From positions 1 through 64,000 of the forward strand of contig JAZQEF010000026.1 in assembly GCA_045538835.1 (NCBI GenBank): a stretch of 64,000 bases of DNA, given 5' to 3'. Each line of letters begins with the position of its first letter. The first letter of the stretch is position 1. Positions 33,177 through 41,956 of this stretch are shown here, piece by piece. The stretch comes from RGIG6165 sp045538835. GTDB taxonomy: Bacteria; Bacillota; Clostridia; Oscillospirales; Feifaniaceae. Made by a program: the position numbers and the translations under genes. A model generated the notes under the pieces. That model did not search any database, was not told the origin of the DNA, and was given only the letters and a program-made list of their open reading frames with translations.

Positions 33177-34364
33177 TTACTGTCCGTTTCCGTATGTGTT
33201 GATAAGTGCCTCGTAGTCACGCAGACATATTACCACATCGGGACGGTATTTTTCTATATATTCGTCAATGGTCATATCGTTATAGTGGCGCAAGTCAACG
33301 GAACGCATGGTGTCACAACTGTACCAGAGCACACATTCCACCGCATTTGTAAAACTGTCACCGTAGATGAGAATGTCGGGTCTATCCTCTCTGTCTGTAT
33401 CAATGAGAGTTTCTGCAATGTCGCCGCCCATATACAGACCGTAGAGCACATCGTCCCACTCATTCTGCGGACTGTGGTAAACTCTGCTTTCGACCTCTTC
33501 TCCGTTGTCATATCGTTTAAACGGAATATCTTCTGCGGGTGTGATTACAGAGAGTTTTTCCTCTGTGTCCCACATGCCGAATAACTTGCGGCTTCGTGAG
33601 CCGAGATAGGTATTGGGCAGTTCGCTTTTTGTGTAGTTTGTAAGAATTTCAAAATTCAAATCGGTGTCCGTATTAAGCCTCTCCATAATGGCGAGATATG
33701 TGGTATATCCGCCCTCTATTTCGTAGTGGTTATCCACCGTCGAGGTGTAGGAGTCGGGCCTGCCCATTTTAACAAAAGCGTCGTACATATCAATGTAGTT
33801 TATGCCGAGTTTCTCAAACTCTGCAAACAGAGCAGAGGAGGATGCCTTTGTGTACTCACTGCGGCTGTTTAGATATGAGGGGTATTTGTCCTCGTAGCAG
33901 ACATACTGGCAGGGGACTGCAACATAGTAGAAATGTCCGCCGTAACTCTCGGTCGTGTCGGCGTGTACGCGCACGTTTTTTGCCGCCTTCTCAGCCGATG
34001 CGGAGATAGCCGCGTTATCAACGGTCTCGTAGTCATTTTCGGGGAGCAGGATATCATCGCCGATGACAACGTCATTCACAACGGGGCGGTGCAGGATATA
34101 CTTGTTTATATATGTGTCAAGTTTGAGCAGAGTGTTTCGACCTGCCGCATAGTCCTTGACATAGGTGTCTATACCCGAGAAAAACGAGCCGTCAAGCACA
34201 CCCTCTGCCGTAAACTGGGGCTTTGATGATAAAAGACGGTTTTCAAAATATGAATACTGCGTTTTGTCACGCAGGAGCGTTGCCGCCATACCTGCTAACA
34301 TAAAAAGCACGAATGCTATGGTAAGCGAGTAGGAGAGAACACCTGATATTATCTTCTTTTTCAT
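33177..34364 (-). CDS. DHHW-family protein, AlgX/AlgJ-like partner of MBOAT acylation
   Basis: 395 residues. An N-terminal signal anchor (about 9-28) points to the outer face of the membrane. The rest looks like the SGNH-hydrolase-like fold of AlgX/AlgJ/DltD-type proteins: ILIYGDSFTNAVE near the C-terminus is the nucleophile block (Ser in GDSF), and TSTVDNHYEIEGGY carries the D-x-H pair that gives the DHHW family its name. With the MBOAT protein encoded 9 bases upstream it likely moves acetyl groups onto a surface polysaccharide. Confidence 0.8.
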   Translation of the reverse strand: MKKKIISGVLSYSLTIAFVLFMLAGMAATLLRDKTQYSYFENRLLSSKPQFTAEGVLDGSFFSGIDTYVKDYAAGRNTLLKLDTYINKYILHRPVVNDVVIGDDILLPENDYETVDNAAISASAEKAAKNVRVHADTTESYGGHFYYVAVPCQYVCYEDKYPSYLNSRSEYTKASSSALFAEFEKLGINYIDMYDAFVKMGRPDSYTSTVDNHYEIEGGYTTYLAIMERLNTDTDLNFEILTNYTKSELPNTYLGSRSRKLFGMWDTEEKLSVITPAEDIPFKRYDNGEEVESRVYHSPQNEWDDVLYGLYMGGDIAETLIDTDREDRPDILIYGDSFTNAVECVLWYSCDTMRSVDLRHYNDMTIDEYIEKYRPDVVICLRDYEALINTYGNGQ

Positions 34365-34373
34365 ATGTTCACC

Positions 34374-35795
34374 TCAAAATTGGAAATAGATAAACGGATT
34401 GAAACTTCCTGCGATGAGTTTTACATAGGAATATGCAAAGACTGCAAGTGCAAAGACTTTGGGAAGTGCCTCGCCGAGTACGAATACAAAGCGGTTTTCG
34501 GAGTGCTTTTCAATAAAGCGCTCGAGCACGCCCTTTATCGGGAATATACCGATGATGCACAAAATAAATTCGGGTGCGAACTGGCGCAGGAAATATATCG
34601 CCTCTGCCGCCGCTCCGCTTCCTGCGCCGAACATAACGGCAATAAAGTGAGAAGCGACATTTATATCTTCGGCTCTGAAGAACACCCATCCGATGATAAC
34701 GATAAGAAGCGTCAGCAGATGATTTAATATCACGGGCATTTTGTCAATGAATTTTGCAAAGACGTATTTTTCTAAAATGAGCAATATGCCGTAGTATACG
34801 CCCCACATAACGAATGTCCATGCCGCTCCGTGCCACAGACCTGTGAGCATCCAGACCACTGCGATGTTGAAGATGTGTCTTGACACACTGCAGCGGTTGC
34901 CGCCCAGGGGTATGTAAACATAGTCGCGAAACCAAGTGGACAGGGAGATGTGCCATCTTCTCCAGAACTCGGTGACTGATTTTGAAATATAGGGATAATT
35001 AAAGTTCTCGTTGAATTTGAAACCGAACATTCTGCCAAGTCCGATAGCCATATCGCTGTATGCCGAGAAGTCAAAATATATCTGGAAAGTGTAGGCGATT
35101 GCACCCACCCATGCAACGGGAGTGGTGAGCAGTTCACCCATACCGTGAGAGAAGACCTTGTCGGCAATTTCACCCATCGGGTTTGCCATTATCATCTTTT
35201 TGCCGAAGCCCAGCATAAAACGCACCGCACCTGCCGAGAAATTCTGCATGGTTTGACTTCTGGTGATAAGTTCTCTTTCGACATCGGTATAACGCACGAT
35301 GGGACCTGCTACAAGTTGTGGGAAAAGTGAGATATACAGTGCCACATTTAGCGGATTTTTCTGTACTGCGGCATCCCTGCGGTAGACATCGACCACATAA
35401 CTGAGCCCTTGAAATGTAAAGAACGAAATACCGATAGGAAGCGCTATCTCGGGTATTGTGACGGATATTCCGAGAGCAGCCACCGTTCTCGCGGCAAAGC
35501 CTGCATATTTGAACACGCCGAGCATTCCGAGATTTACACCAAGCGTCAGAATAAGTGACAGTCTGCGAAGAGACGTCTTTTCAAACTTGCCTACCGCCAG
35601 ACCGCCGAGATAGTTCACGCCTATAGATATCATAAGCAATACAAAGTAGCGCACTCCGCCCCAGACATAGAATAAGAGGCTGTAACACAGAAGCACAAAA
35701 TTGCGCATCCAAAGCCATCTGCTCGGCACCGAAAAGTACAATATCAACAGAGTCGGCAAAAAGAATAGTATAAAAATACTGCTTGTAAATAACAT
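34374..35795 (-). CDS. MBOAT-family O-acyltransferase (AlgI/DltB-like)
   Basis: 473 residues, about 11-12 membrane helices. It begins LFTSSIFILFFLPTLLILYF, typical of AlgI relatives, and has FPQLVAGPIVRY, YPYISKSVTEFWRRWHISLS and WMLTGLWHGAAWTFVMWG, whose His is the conserved catalytic residue of MBOATs. It passes an acyl (probably acetyl) group through the membrane to the extracellular DHHW partner. First gene of the minus-strand pair. Confidence 0.92.
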   Translation of the reverse strand: MLFTSSIFILFFLPTLLILYFSVPSRWLWMRNFVLLCYSLLFYVWGGVRYFVLLMISIGVNYLGGLAVGKFEKTSLRRLSLILTLGVNLGMLGVFKYAGFAARTVAALGISVTIPEIALPIGISFFTFQGLSYVVDVYRRDAAVQKNPLNVALYISLFPQLVAGPIVRYTDVERELITRSQTMQNFSAGAVRFMLGFGKKMIMANPMGEIADKVFSHGMGELLTTPVAWVGAIAYTFQIYFDFSAYSDMAIGLGRMFGFKFNENFNYPYISKSVTEFWRRWHISLSTWFRDYVYIPLGGNRCSVSRHIFNIAVVWMLTGLWHGAAWTFVMWGVYYGILLILEKYVFAKFIDKMPVILNHLLTLLIVIIGWVFFRAEDINVASHFIAVMFGAGSGAAAEAIYFLRQFAPEFILCIIGIFPIKGVLERFIEKHSENRFVFVLGEALPKVFALAVFAYSYVKLIAGSFNPFIYFQF

Positions 35796-35860
35796 AATAA
35801 TTCCTTTTATAAGTTAATATGATAAGTATAAATAATTATCACACAAAAATCAAGAAAGAT

Positions 35861-35890
35861 AAAAACGGCGATAAAACTACCGCCGTTTGA
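35861..35890 (-). terminator. Terminator of the acyltransferase-PAP2-GtrA operon
   Basis: On the minus strand AAACGGCG-N10-CGCCGTTTTTATC, 27 bases after the GtrA stop. Confidence 0.7.
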
Positions 35891-35917
35891 TTCTATTCAT
35901 ATGTGACTACCCATGTA

Positions 35918-36331
35918 TTACTTGTTACCTCCTGCGGTATCAAGACTGTCTTTGAATACCACAAAGCGCTGGAACAAAAATTCCGTCACAAAGTTTACGA
36001 GCATCGTGAGTATCTCTACAAGATAGGCGTTCCAACCTATATCGGTGAGTGCTTTTGTCCACCATGTAGAAAGGGGAGTAAACACAAGATAAAAAGCGGC
36101 AACTTTAAGCATTGCGACAGGCACATTATTTGCCGAGTGAAAAGTGTATTTGCGGTTTAATGTGAAGTTCCACACAACCGAGAGTATCAGCGAAATGAGA
36201 TAGGATACCCAAGGCGCAAAATGCAGCACTTCCATAAAAACAGTATAACTTACAATCTGGATAAGTCCTGCGCTGATCGAAAAGAGTGTAAATTTAAGTG
36301 AACGAAGCAATTCTTTTTTTGTATCTGTCAT
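35918..36331 (-). CDS. GtrA-family membrane protein
   Basis: 137 residues, four membrane helices, with the GtrA pattern: KFTLFSISAGLIQIVSYTVF in helix 1, SVVWNFTLNRKYTFHS after helix 2, and FLFQRFVVFK at the C-terminus. GtrA proteins are thought to help move or present polyprenyl-linked sugars for surface glycan decoration. Overlaps the PAP2 gene by 4 bases. Confidence 0.88.
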   Translation of the reverse strand: MTDTKKELLRSLKFTLFSISAGLIQIVSYTVFMEVLHFAPWVSYLISLILSVVWNFTLNRKYTFHSANNVPVAMLKVAAFYLVFTPLSTWWTKALTDIGWNAYLVEILTMLVNFVTEFLFQRFVVFKDSLDTAGGNK

Positions 36332-37002
36332 ATTTTAATTCCTGTCTTTTTATATTCTTTTCTGAAAACGATAAACTCTGCAAGCAAGCACATCGGAATT
36401 GCCGCAATAACATCCACAAACGAGTGCTGTTTTATAAATGTTACTGACATACAGATGAGTATAACGCAGACCGTTACAAAGACTTTGACCTTTTTTGACG
36501 CCGTCTTTTCCCTCAGCCACACCGAGAGTATTCCCAGCGAGTATCCCACGTGTAAAGAGGGGCATACATTAGTGCTCGTATCAACAGTATAAAGCAGACC
36601 TATGCATTTTGTAAAGATATTATCTCTCGGAAAAACTTCAGGACGCAGATTCTGACAGTTGGGGAATATTATATACACCGTCATTGCAACAATCTGAGTT
36701 ATGATGATATATTTCATCAGTTTTTTGAATCCGTCAACATTGTAAAGTGCAAAGTAGATAAGTGAGCCTGCCACAAGCAGATACCAGAAAACGTAGGGGA
36801 TTACAAAAACCTCTAAAAAGGGAATTATATCATCAAGAGCGCAGTGTACAACATAACAATTCTCTCTCGGAATTAAGTTTTCGGTAAGAAGGTACATTGC
36901 AAAATAAACTACCCAGCCGAGTAACAGTTTGAGATGTGAAAACTGCGGAGCGTTTATTTTCGACAGACGGAATGTTCTGTAATCAATAACGGGTTTTCTC
37001 AT
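36328..37002 (-). CDS. PAP2-superfamily membrane phosphatase/phosphotransferase
   Basis: 224 residues, about six helices. The active-site motifs are CPSLHVGYSLG (SxxH-type motif 2, here PSLH) and KQHSFVDVIAAIP (motif 3, His and Asp). The arrangement is like inositol-phosphorylceramide synthase/Aur1-type PAP2 proteins with the motifs in the C-terminal half. It may dephosphorylate a lipid phosphate or transfer a phospho-head group. Sits between acyltransferase and GtrA genes with ATGA overlaps on both sides. Confidence 0.85.
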   Translation of the reverse strand: MRKPVIDYRTFRLSKINAPQFSHLKLLLGWVVYFAMYLLTENLIPRENCYVVHCALDDIIPFLEVFVIPYVFWYLLVAGSLIYFALYNVDGFKKLMKYIIITQIVAMTVYIIFPNCQNLRPEVFPRDNIFTKCIGLLYTVDTSTNVCPSLHVGYSLGILSVWLREKTASKKVKVFVTVCVILICMSVTFIKQHSFVDVIAAIPMCLLAEFIVFRKEYKKTGIKI

Positions 37003-37751
37003 TTAATATTCTCCTTATTTGTCGGATAATATTTTTTGGGTATATTTCTGTACGGCACAACCGTGTGAAGCGGAAGTGAGACGGCAATATCAGTTATCTC
37101 ATTCATAAGATAATCGCATATTCTTTCGCGCTCCTGCTCTATGGGAGCGTCGGCACAGAAATAAGTGGGTTTTCCGTAATACATTTTCTTCATTTTCGGC
37201 GCAATGTAAAGAGGAACAAAGGAAAGTTCCTTGCCGGTCTTCTTATAATAGAGTTTTGCCACATCGATAAATTTATCCTGAAATTCATATATGATGTTAT
37301 TGTACTTTACATCATGTTCTGGAAAAATTACTATACTCTTACCGTCCTTAAGGGCAGAAATCGTATTTTTAAAAGTTGAAAGAATACGTTTGTCCCTGTA
37401 AACGGGTATTGTCTGCGCATTGCTGTTTACAAGGACAAGAAGCGGTGTGACAATATACGAAAGCACCTTGAAAAAAGGCAGAGTAATTTTTGGTTTCTGT
37501 GACCAGAAATCCTCATAAGCATATGAGGGACAGTCTTTGTAGTGTGTCGTTGCGCCTGCCACCCAGGTATAGCGAGGGGCGGTTGAATAAAATTCACAGG
37601 CGATCGGACCGTGTATCTGGCAGTGGTTGCCTACAATTATCACAGGCTCATCGGGAATATTTTCTGCCCCGATAACCTCTATTTTCGGATAAACCGCCTT
37701 TAGTATGGCTGCTAAAAATTTATATACCGGGGAGACCTTTTTTCTACTCAT
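36999..37751 (-). CDS. PlsC-like acyltransferase with altered HX4D motif
   Basis: 250 residues. IIVGNHCQIHGPIACEF is in the place of motif I, but where PlsC-type enzymes have H-x4-D this has H-x4-G, so the catalytic Asp is missing; the second His (QIH) may compensate. Motif III reads IVIFPEHDV instead of FPEGTRS. A mid-protein hydrophobic stretch could lie on the membrane. It may be an unusual lipid acyltransferase or a non-catalytic relative. First gene of the three-gene envelope operon; GAGGA precedes the ATG. Confidence 0.7.
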   Translation of the reverse strand: MSRKKVSPVYKFLAAILKAVYPKIEVIGAENIPDEPVIIVGNHCQIHGPIACEFYSTAPRYTWVAGATTHYKDCPSYAYEDFWSQKPKITLPFFKVLSYIVTPLLVLVNSNAQTIPVYRDKRILSTFKNTISALKDGKSIVIFPEHDVKYNNIIYEFQDKFIDVAKLYYKKTGKELSFVPLYIAPKMKKMYYGKPTYFCADAPIEQERERICDYLMNEITDIAVSLPLHTVVPYRNIPKKYYPTNKENIK

Positions 37752-37784
37752 CGGAAAGTCCTCTTGATAAAAATAATTTCCATT

Positions 37785-37813
37785 ATTATATCATACTACG
37801 TAATTATTGACAA
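37785..37813 (-). promoter_or_regulatory. Promoter of the acyltransferase-PAP2-GtrA operon
   Basis: On the minus strand TTGTCA, 17 bases, TATAAT, 33 bases before the start codon. Confidence 0.7.
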
Positions 37814-37827
37814 ATAAACAAATTGTT

Positions 37828-37863
37828 AAAAAGAGTGTTCTCGAAATAAGAACACTCTTTTCA
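37828..37863 (-). terminator. Terminator of the CatB-like acetyltransferase gene
   Basis: AAAAGAGTGTTCT-N7-AGAACACTCTTTT, a perfect 13-base stem with T run on the minus strand. Confidence 0.92.
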
Positions 37864-38505
37864 CTTCATAAGTTCGTTTATGTCGCGGAAATCATATGCA
37901 TTTTTTATTATCCATTCCTGCGGTCTGTCCCACCATTTCAATTCTGACAGGAAGTGTATTTGCTTATCATCAAATCTTTTTTTTATTTCTTTAGCGGGCA
38001 CTCCGCCGACAACAGTGTAAGGCTCAACATCTTTCGTTACAACCGCTCCGGCTGCAATAACAGCGCCGTCACCCACCGTTACTCCGGCAAGAATTGTAAC
38101 GCCGCTTCCTATCCAGACGTCGTTTCCGATTATAATCGGGTTATTCCCGTCTGCAAATTTGTTTTCCTCAAACAAATTTTCTTTTGCATAAGTAAAACCG
38201 GCCTGTTTTTTCAGTGAATAAAATGCAGGATGCGTTGAAACAAAATCTTTTGTTGGGTGGGTGCCGGTAAGAACTTTAACATCTGAACCAATCGAACAAT
38301 ATTTGCCTATCCTGCCGCTGATTTGACAGTTTGCTCCCATATAACTGCCAAACCCGAGTTCACCTGCAAAAATACTGTTATGCCCGATTCTGTTGTTGCC
38401 GCCAAAACGTGTAAAAGTACCGCCAATATTTACGCCCGAAGCAAATTTAACATTTTTATTTTTGTTTTTGATTTTGTAATAAGTCCGTTTTAATAATTTT
38501 TTCAC
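37861..38505 (-). CDS. CatB-related O-acetyltransferase (left-handed beta helix)
   Basis: 214 residues made of hexapeptide repeats (about 20-175): IGHNSIFAGELGFGSYMGANCQI and IIIGNDVWIGSGVTILAGVTVGDGAVIAAGAVVTKDV are typical coils (each given in part of its run). A loop after VLTGTHPTKDFVSTHPAF holds the likely catalytic His. Family members acetylate hydroxyls of sugars or chloramphenicol-like compounds with acetyl-CoA; a surface sugar is most likely here given the neighbours. GTG start with AAGGTGAT 6 bases ahead. Own promoter and terminator. Confidence 0.85.
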   Translation of the reverse strand: MKKLLKRTYYKIKNKNKNVKFASGVNIGGTFTRFGGNNRIGHNSIFAGELGFGSYMGANCQISGRIGKYCSIGSDVKVLTGTHPTKDFVSTHPAFYSLKKQAGFTYAKENLFEENKFADGNNPIIIGNDVWIGSGVTILAGVTVGDGAVIAAGAVVTKDVEPYTVVGGVPAKEIKKRFDDKQIHFLSELKWWDRPQEWIIKNAYDFRDINELMK

Positions 38506-38562
38506 TATATCATCACCTTTACAAAAACATTTTTTGTATTATCGGGCAGTTTTGACAACAGT

Positions 38563-38591
38563 ATTATAACATATCATGAATTTATTAACAA
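38563..38591 (-). promoter_or_regulatory. Promoter of the CatB-like acetyltransferase gene
   Basis: On the minus strand TTGTTA, 17 bases, TATAAT. Confidence 0.6.
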
Positions 38592-38655
38592 GACGGTATA
38601 TAATTCAATAAGAACAAAAGAGAGGTACAAGATTTACTCATACACTCTCTTTTTC

Positions 38656-38739
38656 TGGTGCGCCTGAAAGGACTTGAACCTTCACGTCGTAGACACCAGA
38701 TCCTAAGTCTGGCGCGTCTGCCAATTCCGCCACAGGCGC
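38656..38739 (-). tRNA. tRNA-Leu (anticodon UAG)
   Basis: Read on the minus strand: acceptor stem GCGCCTG / CAGGCGC, D-arm GGCGGAATTGGCAGACGC region, anticodon stem CCAGA/TCTGG around loop CTTAGGA (anticodon TAG), a long variable arm as in class II tRNAs, and T-arm GGTTCAAGTCC. Discriminator A and CCA are encoded. The remainder of the 429-base gap between the neighbouring genes holds only promoters. Confidence 0.96.
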
Positions 38740-38749
38740 ATTTTCTGTA

Positions 38750-38778
38750 ATATTAACATGATAACGTGGAAATGTCAA
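38750..38778 (-). promoter_or_regulatory. Promoter of tRNA-Leu
   Basis: On the minus strand TTGACA, 17 bases, TAATAT, 11 bases before the mature 5' end. Confidence 0.65.
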
Positions 38779-38860
38779 TTAGTTTTATAGTGAAAAAAAT
38801 GTGTACTTTAATAGCACAAAAGTATTAATTGTATGATTTCAAACAAAAAACAATTTTGGG

Positions 38861-38889
38861 TTGATTTGCACTTTAAAAATATGTAATAT
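38861..38889 (+). promoter_or_regulatory. Promoter of the AraC regulator gene
   Basis: TTGATT, 17 bases, TAATAT, 46 bases before the start codon. Confidence 0.5.
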
Positions 38890-38934
38890 ATTTATGTGAG
38901 AATATTTCAAATTCATTGAAAGGAGATAGCAGTT

Positions 38935-39720
38935 TTGAAAGACGAATGCCTTGTTGGAAATGAAAATTTTGAAATTTCAGATCTTAGCATGCTCTTTGTA
39001 TATCACGATAATACTTCTGTCATAAAAACAGACAGACATATGGAAAGTTTAATATACGTGCTGAGAGGTAAGATCAGACTCAGCGAGAATGACGGCAAGT
39101 ATGATTATACTGCCGAAGAAGGCGATCTGCTGTATATCCCAAACGGTGAAAAAAATACTACTTATTATCTTGATGAAGATAATAAACTTATGGTAATTAA
39201 GTTTATTTCGCCCACAAACAGAATGCTCGGGGATGCAAAGATCATTAAAAAGGGCAGCAACGGTGAAGCGCTTTTGACGGCTATGCATATTGCACAGCAA
39301 CTTGAAGAACACCGTGACAAGGATCACAGTTTCTTCTATATGCTCACATATAAACTTATCTACGAGATAAATCAGCACTGCAAAAAGCAGGTGCAGCATA
39401 AATTCCATAAACTTTTCCCGGTTATTGCAGAACTTCGTGCGCATCCTGAAGCAGACCATAAGATTTGTGATTATGCAGATATGTGTTCGATGAGCGAAGT
39501 CGGCTTTAGAAAACTCTTTATCGAATACACGGGAAAGACTCCTGTAGAATACAGGACTCAGCTTCGTCTAAAAATGGCGGCTGATATGCTTCTTGACGGC
39601 GAGTATTCCGTTACAGAAGCGGCAGCGCGCAGCGGGTTCAACTCGATATCTTTCTTCTGCCGTGAATTCAAGAAGTTCTACGGTTACAGCGCAGGCAATA
39701 TAGTGAAATCAAAAGTATAA
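38935..39720 (+). CDS. AraC-family transcription regulator
   Basis: 261 residues. N-terminal cupin-like sensing domain (about 10-100; EEGDLLYIPNGEKN is the barrel strand), then two helix-turn-helix units at the C-terminus (about 165-258) with EYTGKTPVEYRTQLRLKMAA and VTEAAARSGFNSISFFCREF, the AraC signature. The start is TTG, supported by AAGGAG 9 bases upstream; the next ATG is 17 codons later and has no such site. Very similar in layout to the AraC protein encoded at 50640. The effector, probably a sugar, and the targets are unknown; the gene is a single unit. Confidence 0.88.
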   Translation: MKDECLVGNENFEISDLSMLFVYHDNTSVIKTDRHMESLIYVLRGKIRLSENDGKYDYTAEEGDLLYIPNGEKNTTYYLDEDNKLMVIKFISPTNRMLGDAKIIKKGSNGEALLTAMHIAQQLEEHRDKDHSFFYMLTYKLIYEINQHCKKQVQHKFHKLFPVIAELRAHPEADHKICDYADMCSMSEVGFRKLFIEYTGKTPVEYRTQLRLKMAADMLLDGEYSVTEAAARSGFNSISFFCREFKKFYGYSAGNIVKSKV

Positions 39721-39748
39721 AAGGAAGGTTTTTAAAACCTTCCTTTTT
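39719..39748. terminator. Bidirectional terminator, AraC gene and aminotransferase gene
   Basis: AAAGGAAGGTTTT/AAAACCTTCCTTTTT with a very short loop. Confidence 0.85.
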
Positions 39749-40931
39749 ACATATCATATTCTTTTGCAAGTGCCCTGAAAGCCTCAAGCGAGCGCTCTAT
39801 TTTTTCTGTCTGCACACAATAGGAAATTCTCACGTGTGACGGACAGCCAAACCCGTCACCGGGAACGAGCAGAAGCTCGTATTTCTTTGCCTTTTCACAG
39901 AAAGCGGATGCATCCTCCTCGGGGCATTGCATAAAGAGATAAAATGCACCGTCGGGTCTTACACATTTAAAGCCCATTTCCGTAAGCGCCGAGTAGAGGA
40001 TATCTCTGTTGCGCTTATAAACCGAAATATCGGCGGTCTGTCCCGAAACCCTTGCCACGACACGCTGGAAGAGCGAGGGCGCACATACGTAACCAAGCGC
40101 CCTGCCCGCACCTGCAACGGCGGCACGCAGTTCTTTTGAGTCTGCACACTCATCGGGGACAAGGACATAGCCGATTCTCTCACCCGGCAGGGAGAGTGAT
40201 TTTGAAAACGAGTAGCATACAATCGTATTATCATACAATTCGGGAATAAAAGGAACGTCGATATCGTATGCAAGTTCTCTGTAAGGCTCATCTGCTATTA
40301 TGTAGATAGGATGAGAGAATTCTGCTTCCTTCTTTTTGAGAAGTTCTGCAAGAAAACACAGAGCCTCCTTGCTGTAAACAACACCAGTCGGGTTGTTGGG
40401 TGAGTTTATAAGCACCGCTTTGGTGTGCTCATTTATCGCTTTTTCAAGTTCTGTGATATTGAGTGAAAAAGTTTCGGTATCGGGCGGTATAATTACCGCT
40501 TTTCCGCCCTGTGACTCTATAAACACCTTGTATTCGGGAAAGTACGGGGCGTTGACTATAAATTCGTCACCCTCGCAACAGAGCGCGCGAAGCGAGATAC
40601 AGAGTGAAGCGGCGGCGCCGCAGGTGAGATAAAAATTATCCCCTCTGTAAGATGTGTTAAAACGCGCATTTAAATTGTCAGCAAGCGCTGTGCGGCACGA
40701 CATATCGCCCGGTGCGCTCGTATAGCCGTGAAGTGTCACCGAGTCGGTGTTCTTCGTCATGTCTATGATAGCCTCATTTACACAGTCGGGCGCAGGAACA
40801 CTTGGGTTGCCGATGCTGAAATCAAACACGTTTTCCGCGCCTATTTCGGCAGCGCGCGACCAGCCGTATTCCGCTATTTCTCTTATAACCGAACGCTTTG
40901 AACCCAAAGCGTACATATCCTTATTTATCAT
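39747..40931 (-). CDS. PLP-dependent aminotransferase, aspartate-aminotransferase-like
   Basis: 394 residues from the ATG at 40931 (MINKDMYALGSKRS, the usual start of this family, with GGAG 10 bases ahead). The longer open frame to 41012 would overlap the upstream gene. Fold-type I motifs: FSIGNPSVPAPD, SPNNPTGVVY, IIADEPYREL and K244 in SFSKSLSLPGERIGY, which binds PLP. The substrate is unsettled. The start overlaps the end of the flavin reductase gene by 11 bases, so the two are translationally linked. Confidence 0.87.
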   Translation of the reverse strand: MINKDMYALGSKRSVIREIAEYGWSRAAEIGAENVFDFSIGNPSVPAPDCVNEAIIDMTKNTDSVTLHGYTSAPGDMSCRTALADNLNARFNTSYRGDNFYLTCGAAASLCISLRALCCEGDEFIVNAPYFPEYKVFIESQGGKAVIIPPDTETFSLNITELEKAINEHTKAVLINSPNNPTGVVYSKEALCFLAELLKKKEAEFSHPIYIIADEPYRELAYDIDVPFIPELYDNTIVCYSFSKSLSLPGERIGYVLVPDECADSKELRAAVAGAGRALGYVCAPSLFQRVVARVSGQTADISVYKRNRDILYSALTEMGFKCVRPDGAFYLFMQCPEEDASAFCEKAKKYELLLVPGDGFGCPSHVRISYCVQTEKIERSLEAFRALAKEYDM

Positions 40932-41427
40932 TGATAAGGATCTCCACAATTTCTCCGACATAGACTGTATGATAGTCTTTGAGCGGATACCATTTATCGT
41001 CAAGTGAAGCATCGACGAAGTTTTCGGGTTTTATCTCATCAATATAAACTTTTTTGCAGATTATAACTTTCTTTGCCTCTGCAAAATAGGGGGCAGCCTT
41101 GTCAAATACAGGTGTTAAATTACACTCCTTACACTTGTCAACATCCCTGCCTGAATTGACACCGCAGTATGCAACGGCATCTTTTTTGTCATCACCGAAG
41201 AAACACATTGAAAAATACTCATTTTCATCTACAAACTTCTTGGTGTATCTTGTGGGACGGATCACCGAAACGGCAATATTTTTATACCACATGACTCCGT
41301 AGCCGCCCCAGCCTGCCGTCATTGTGTTAAAGGCATCCTTTGTGCCTGCGGTAACGAGAAAATGTGTCTTGCTTATCTCGTTGAAAGGACTGCAAACAAA
41401 AGAACCTATATCTGTATTTTTAAACAT
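40921..41427 (-). CDS. Flavin reductase-like FMN-binding protein
   Basis: 168 residues from the ATG at 41427, which has AGGAGTG 6 bases upstream; GTG at 41436 is inside that site. TAGTKDAFNTMTAGWGGYGVMW is the FMN phosphate-binding block of the flavin reductase/HpaC-like split barrel, and VIRPTRYTKKF follows as in this group. It likely binds FMN and reduces it or another acceptor with NAD(P)H. First gene of the pair with the aminotransferase. Confidence 0.85.
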   Translation of the reverse strand: MFKNTDIGSFVCSPFNEISKTHFLVTAGTKDAFNTMTAGWGGYGVMWYKNIAVSVIRPTRYTKKFVDENEYFSMCFFGDDKKDAVAYCGVNSGRDVDKCKECNLTPVFDKAAPYFAEAKKVIICKKVYIDEIKPENFVDASLDDKWYPLKDYHTVYVGEIVEILINDK

Positions 41428-41446
41428 AAAAATCACTCCTATATAA

Positions 41447-41470
41447 AAGGGGCAATATTGCCCCTTATTT
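41447..41470 (-). terminator. Terminator of the glyQS-dCMP deaminase unit
   Basis: Perfect palindrome AAGGGGCAATATTGCCCCTT followed on the minus strand by TTATAT. It covers the stop codon of the deaminase gene. Confidence 0.65.
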
Positions 41471-41938
41471 TATTACTGTATCGTCTTCTGCTATCCACTC
41501 GGCAGGATCGACCACCTTGTACTCTGTATCGGAAATACGGCATACAACTTTTGCAATTCCTGCATTGAGAATGGTGCGGCGGCACATGGAACAGGGGTCA
41601 GCCGCAATAAGCTCGCCCGTAGCGGCATCACGGCCCGAAAGATAGAGCGTACCGCCAATCATATCATTTCTTGCTGCGGCGATAATGGCATTTGCTTCGG
41701 CGTGAACGCTTCTGCAAAGTTCATATCTCTGTCCTGAGGGGACACCCATAGACTCTCTGAGACAGAAATTCAAGTCATTGCAGTTTTTTCTGCCTCGGGG
41801 CGCGCCGTTGTAGCCCGTTGATATTATTGAATCGTTTTTTACGATGATAGCACCGTATTTACGGCGCAGACAAGTGCTTCTCTCAAGCACGGTATCTGCA
41901 ATATCAAGATAGTAATTTGTTTTATCTATCCTTTCCAT
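41465..41938 (-). CDS. dCMP deaminase family protein (ComEB-like)
   Basis: 157 residues. Zinc site: HAEANAI (His and catalytic Glu) and PCSMCRR (two Cys). The extra GYNGAPRGRKNC motif with a Cys and the length fit dCMP deaminase rather than tRNA or guanine deaminases. It makes dUMP for dTMP synthesis. It lies 18 bases downstream of glyQS on the same strand, so it is probably cotranscribed. Confidence 0.9.
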   Translation of the reverse strand: MERIDKTNYYLDIADTVLERSTCLRRKYGAIIVKNDSIISTGYNGAPRGRKNCNDLNFCLRESMGVPSGQRYELCRSVHAEANAIIAAARNDMIGGTLYLSGRDAATGELIAADPCSMCRRTILNAGIAKVVCRISDTEYKVVDPAEWIAEDDTVIK

Positions 41939-41956
41939 TATGCGCCTCCGTAAAAA

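Noticed and set aside
33132..33584. 150-codon plus-strand open frame at the end of the DHHW-protein gene
   Set aside because: Antisense shadow of a gene with clear family motifs.
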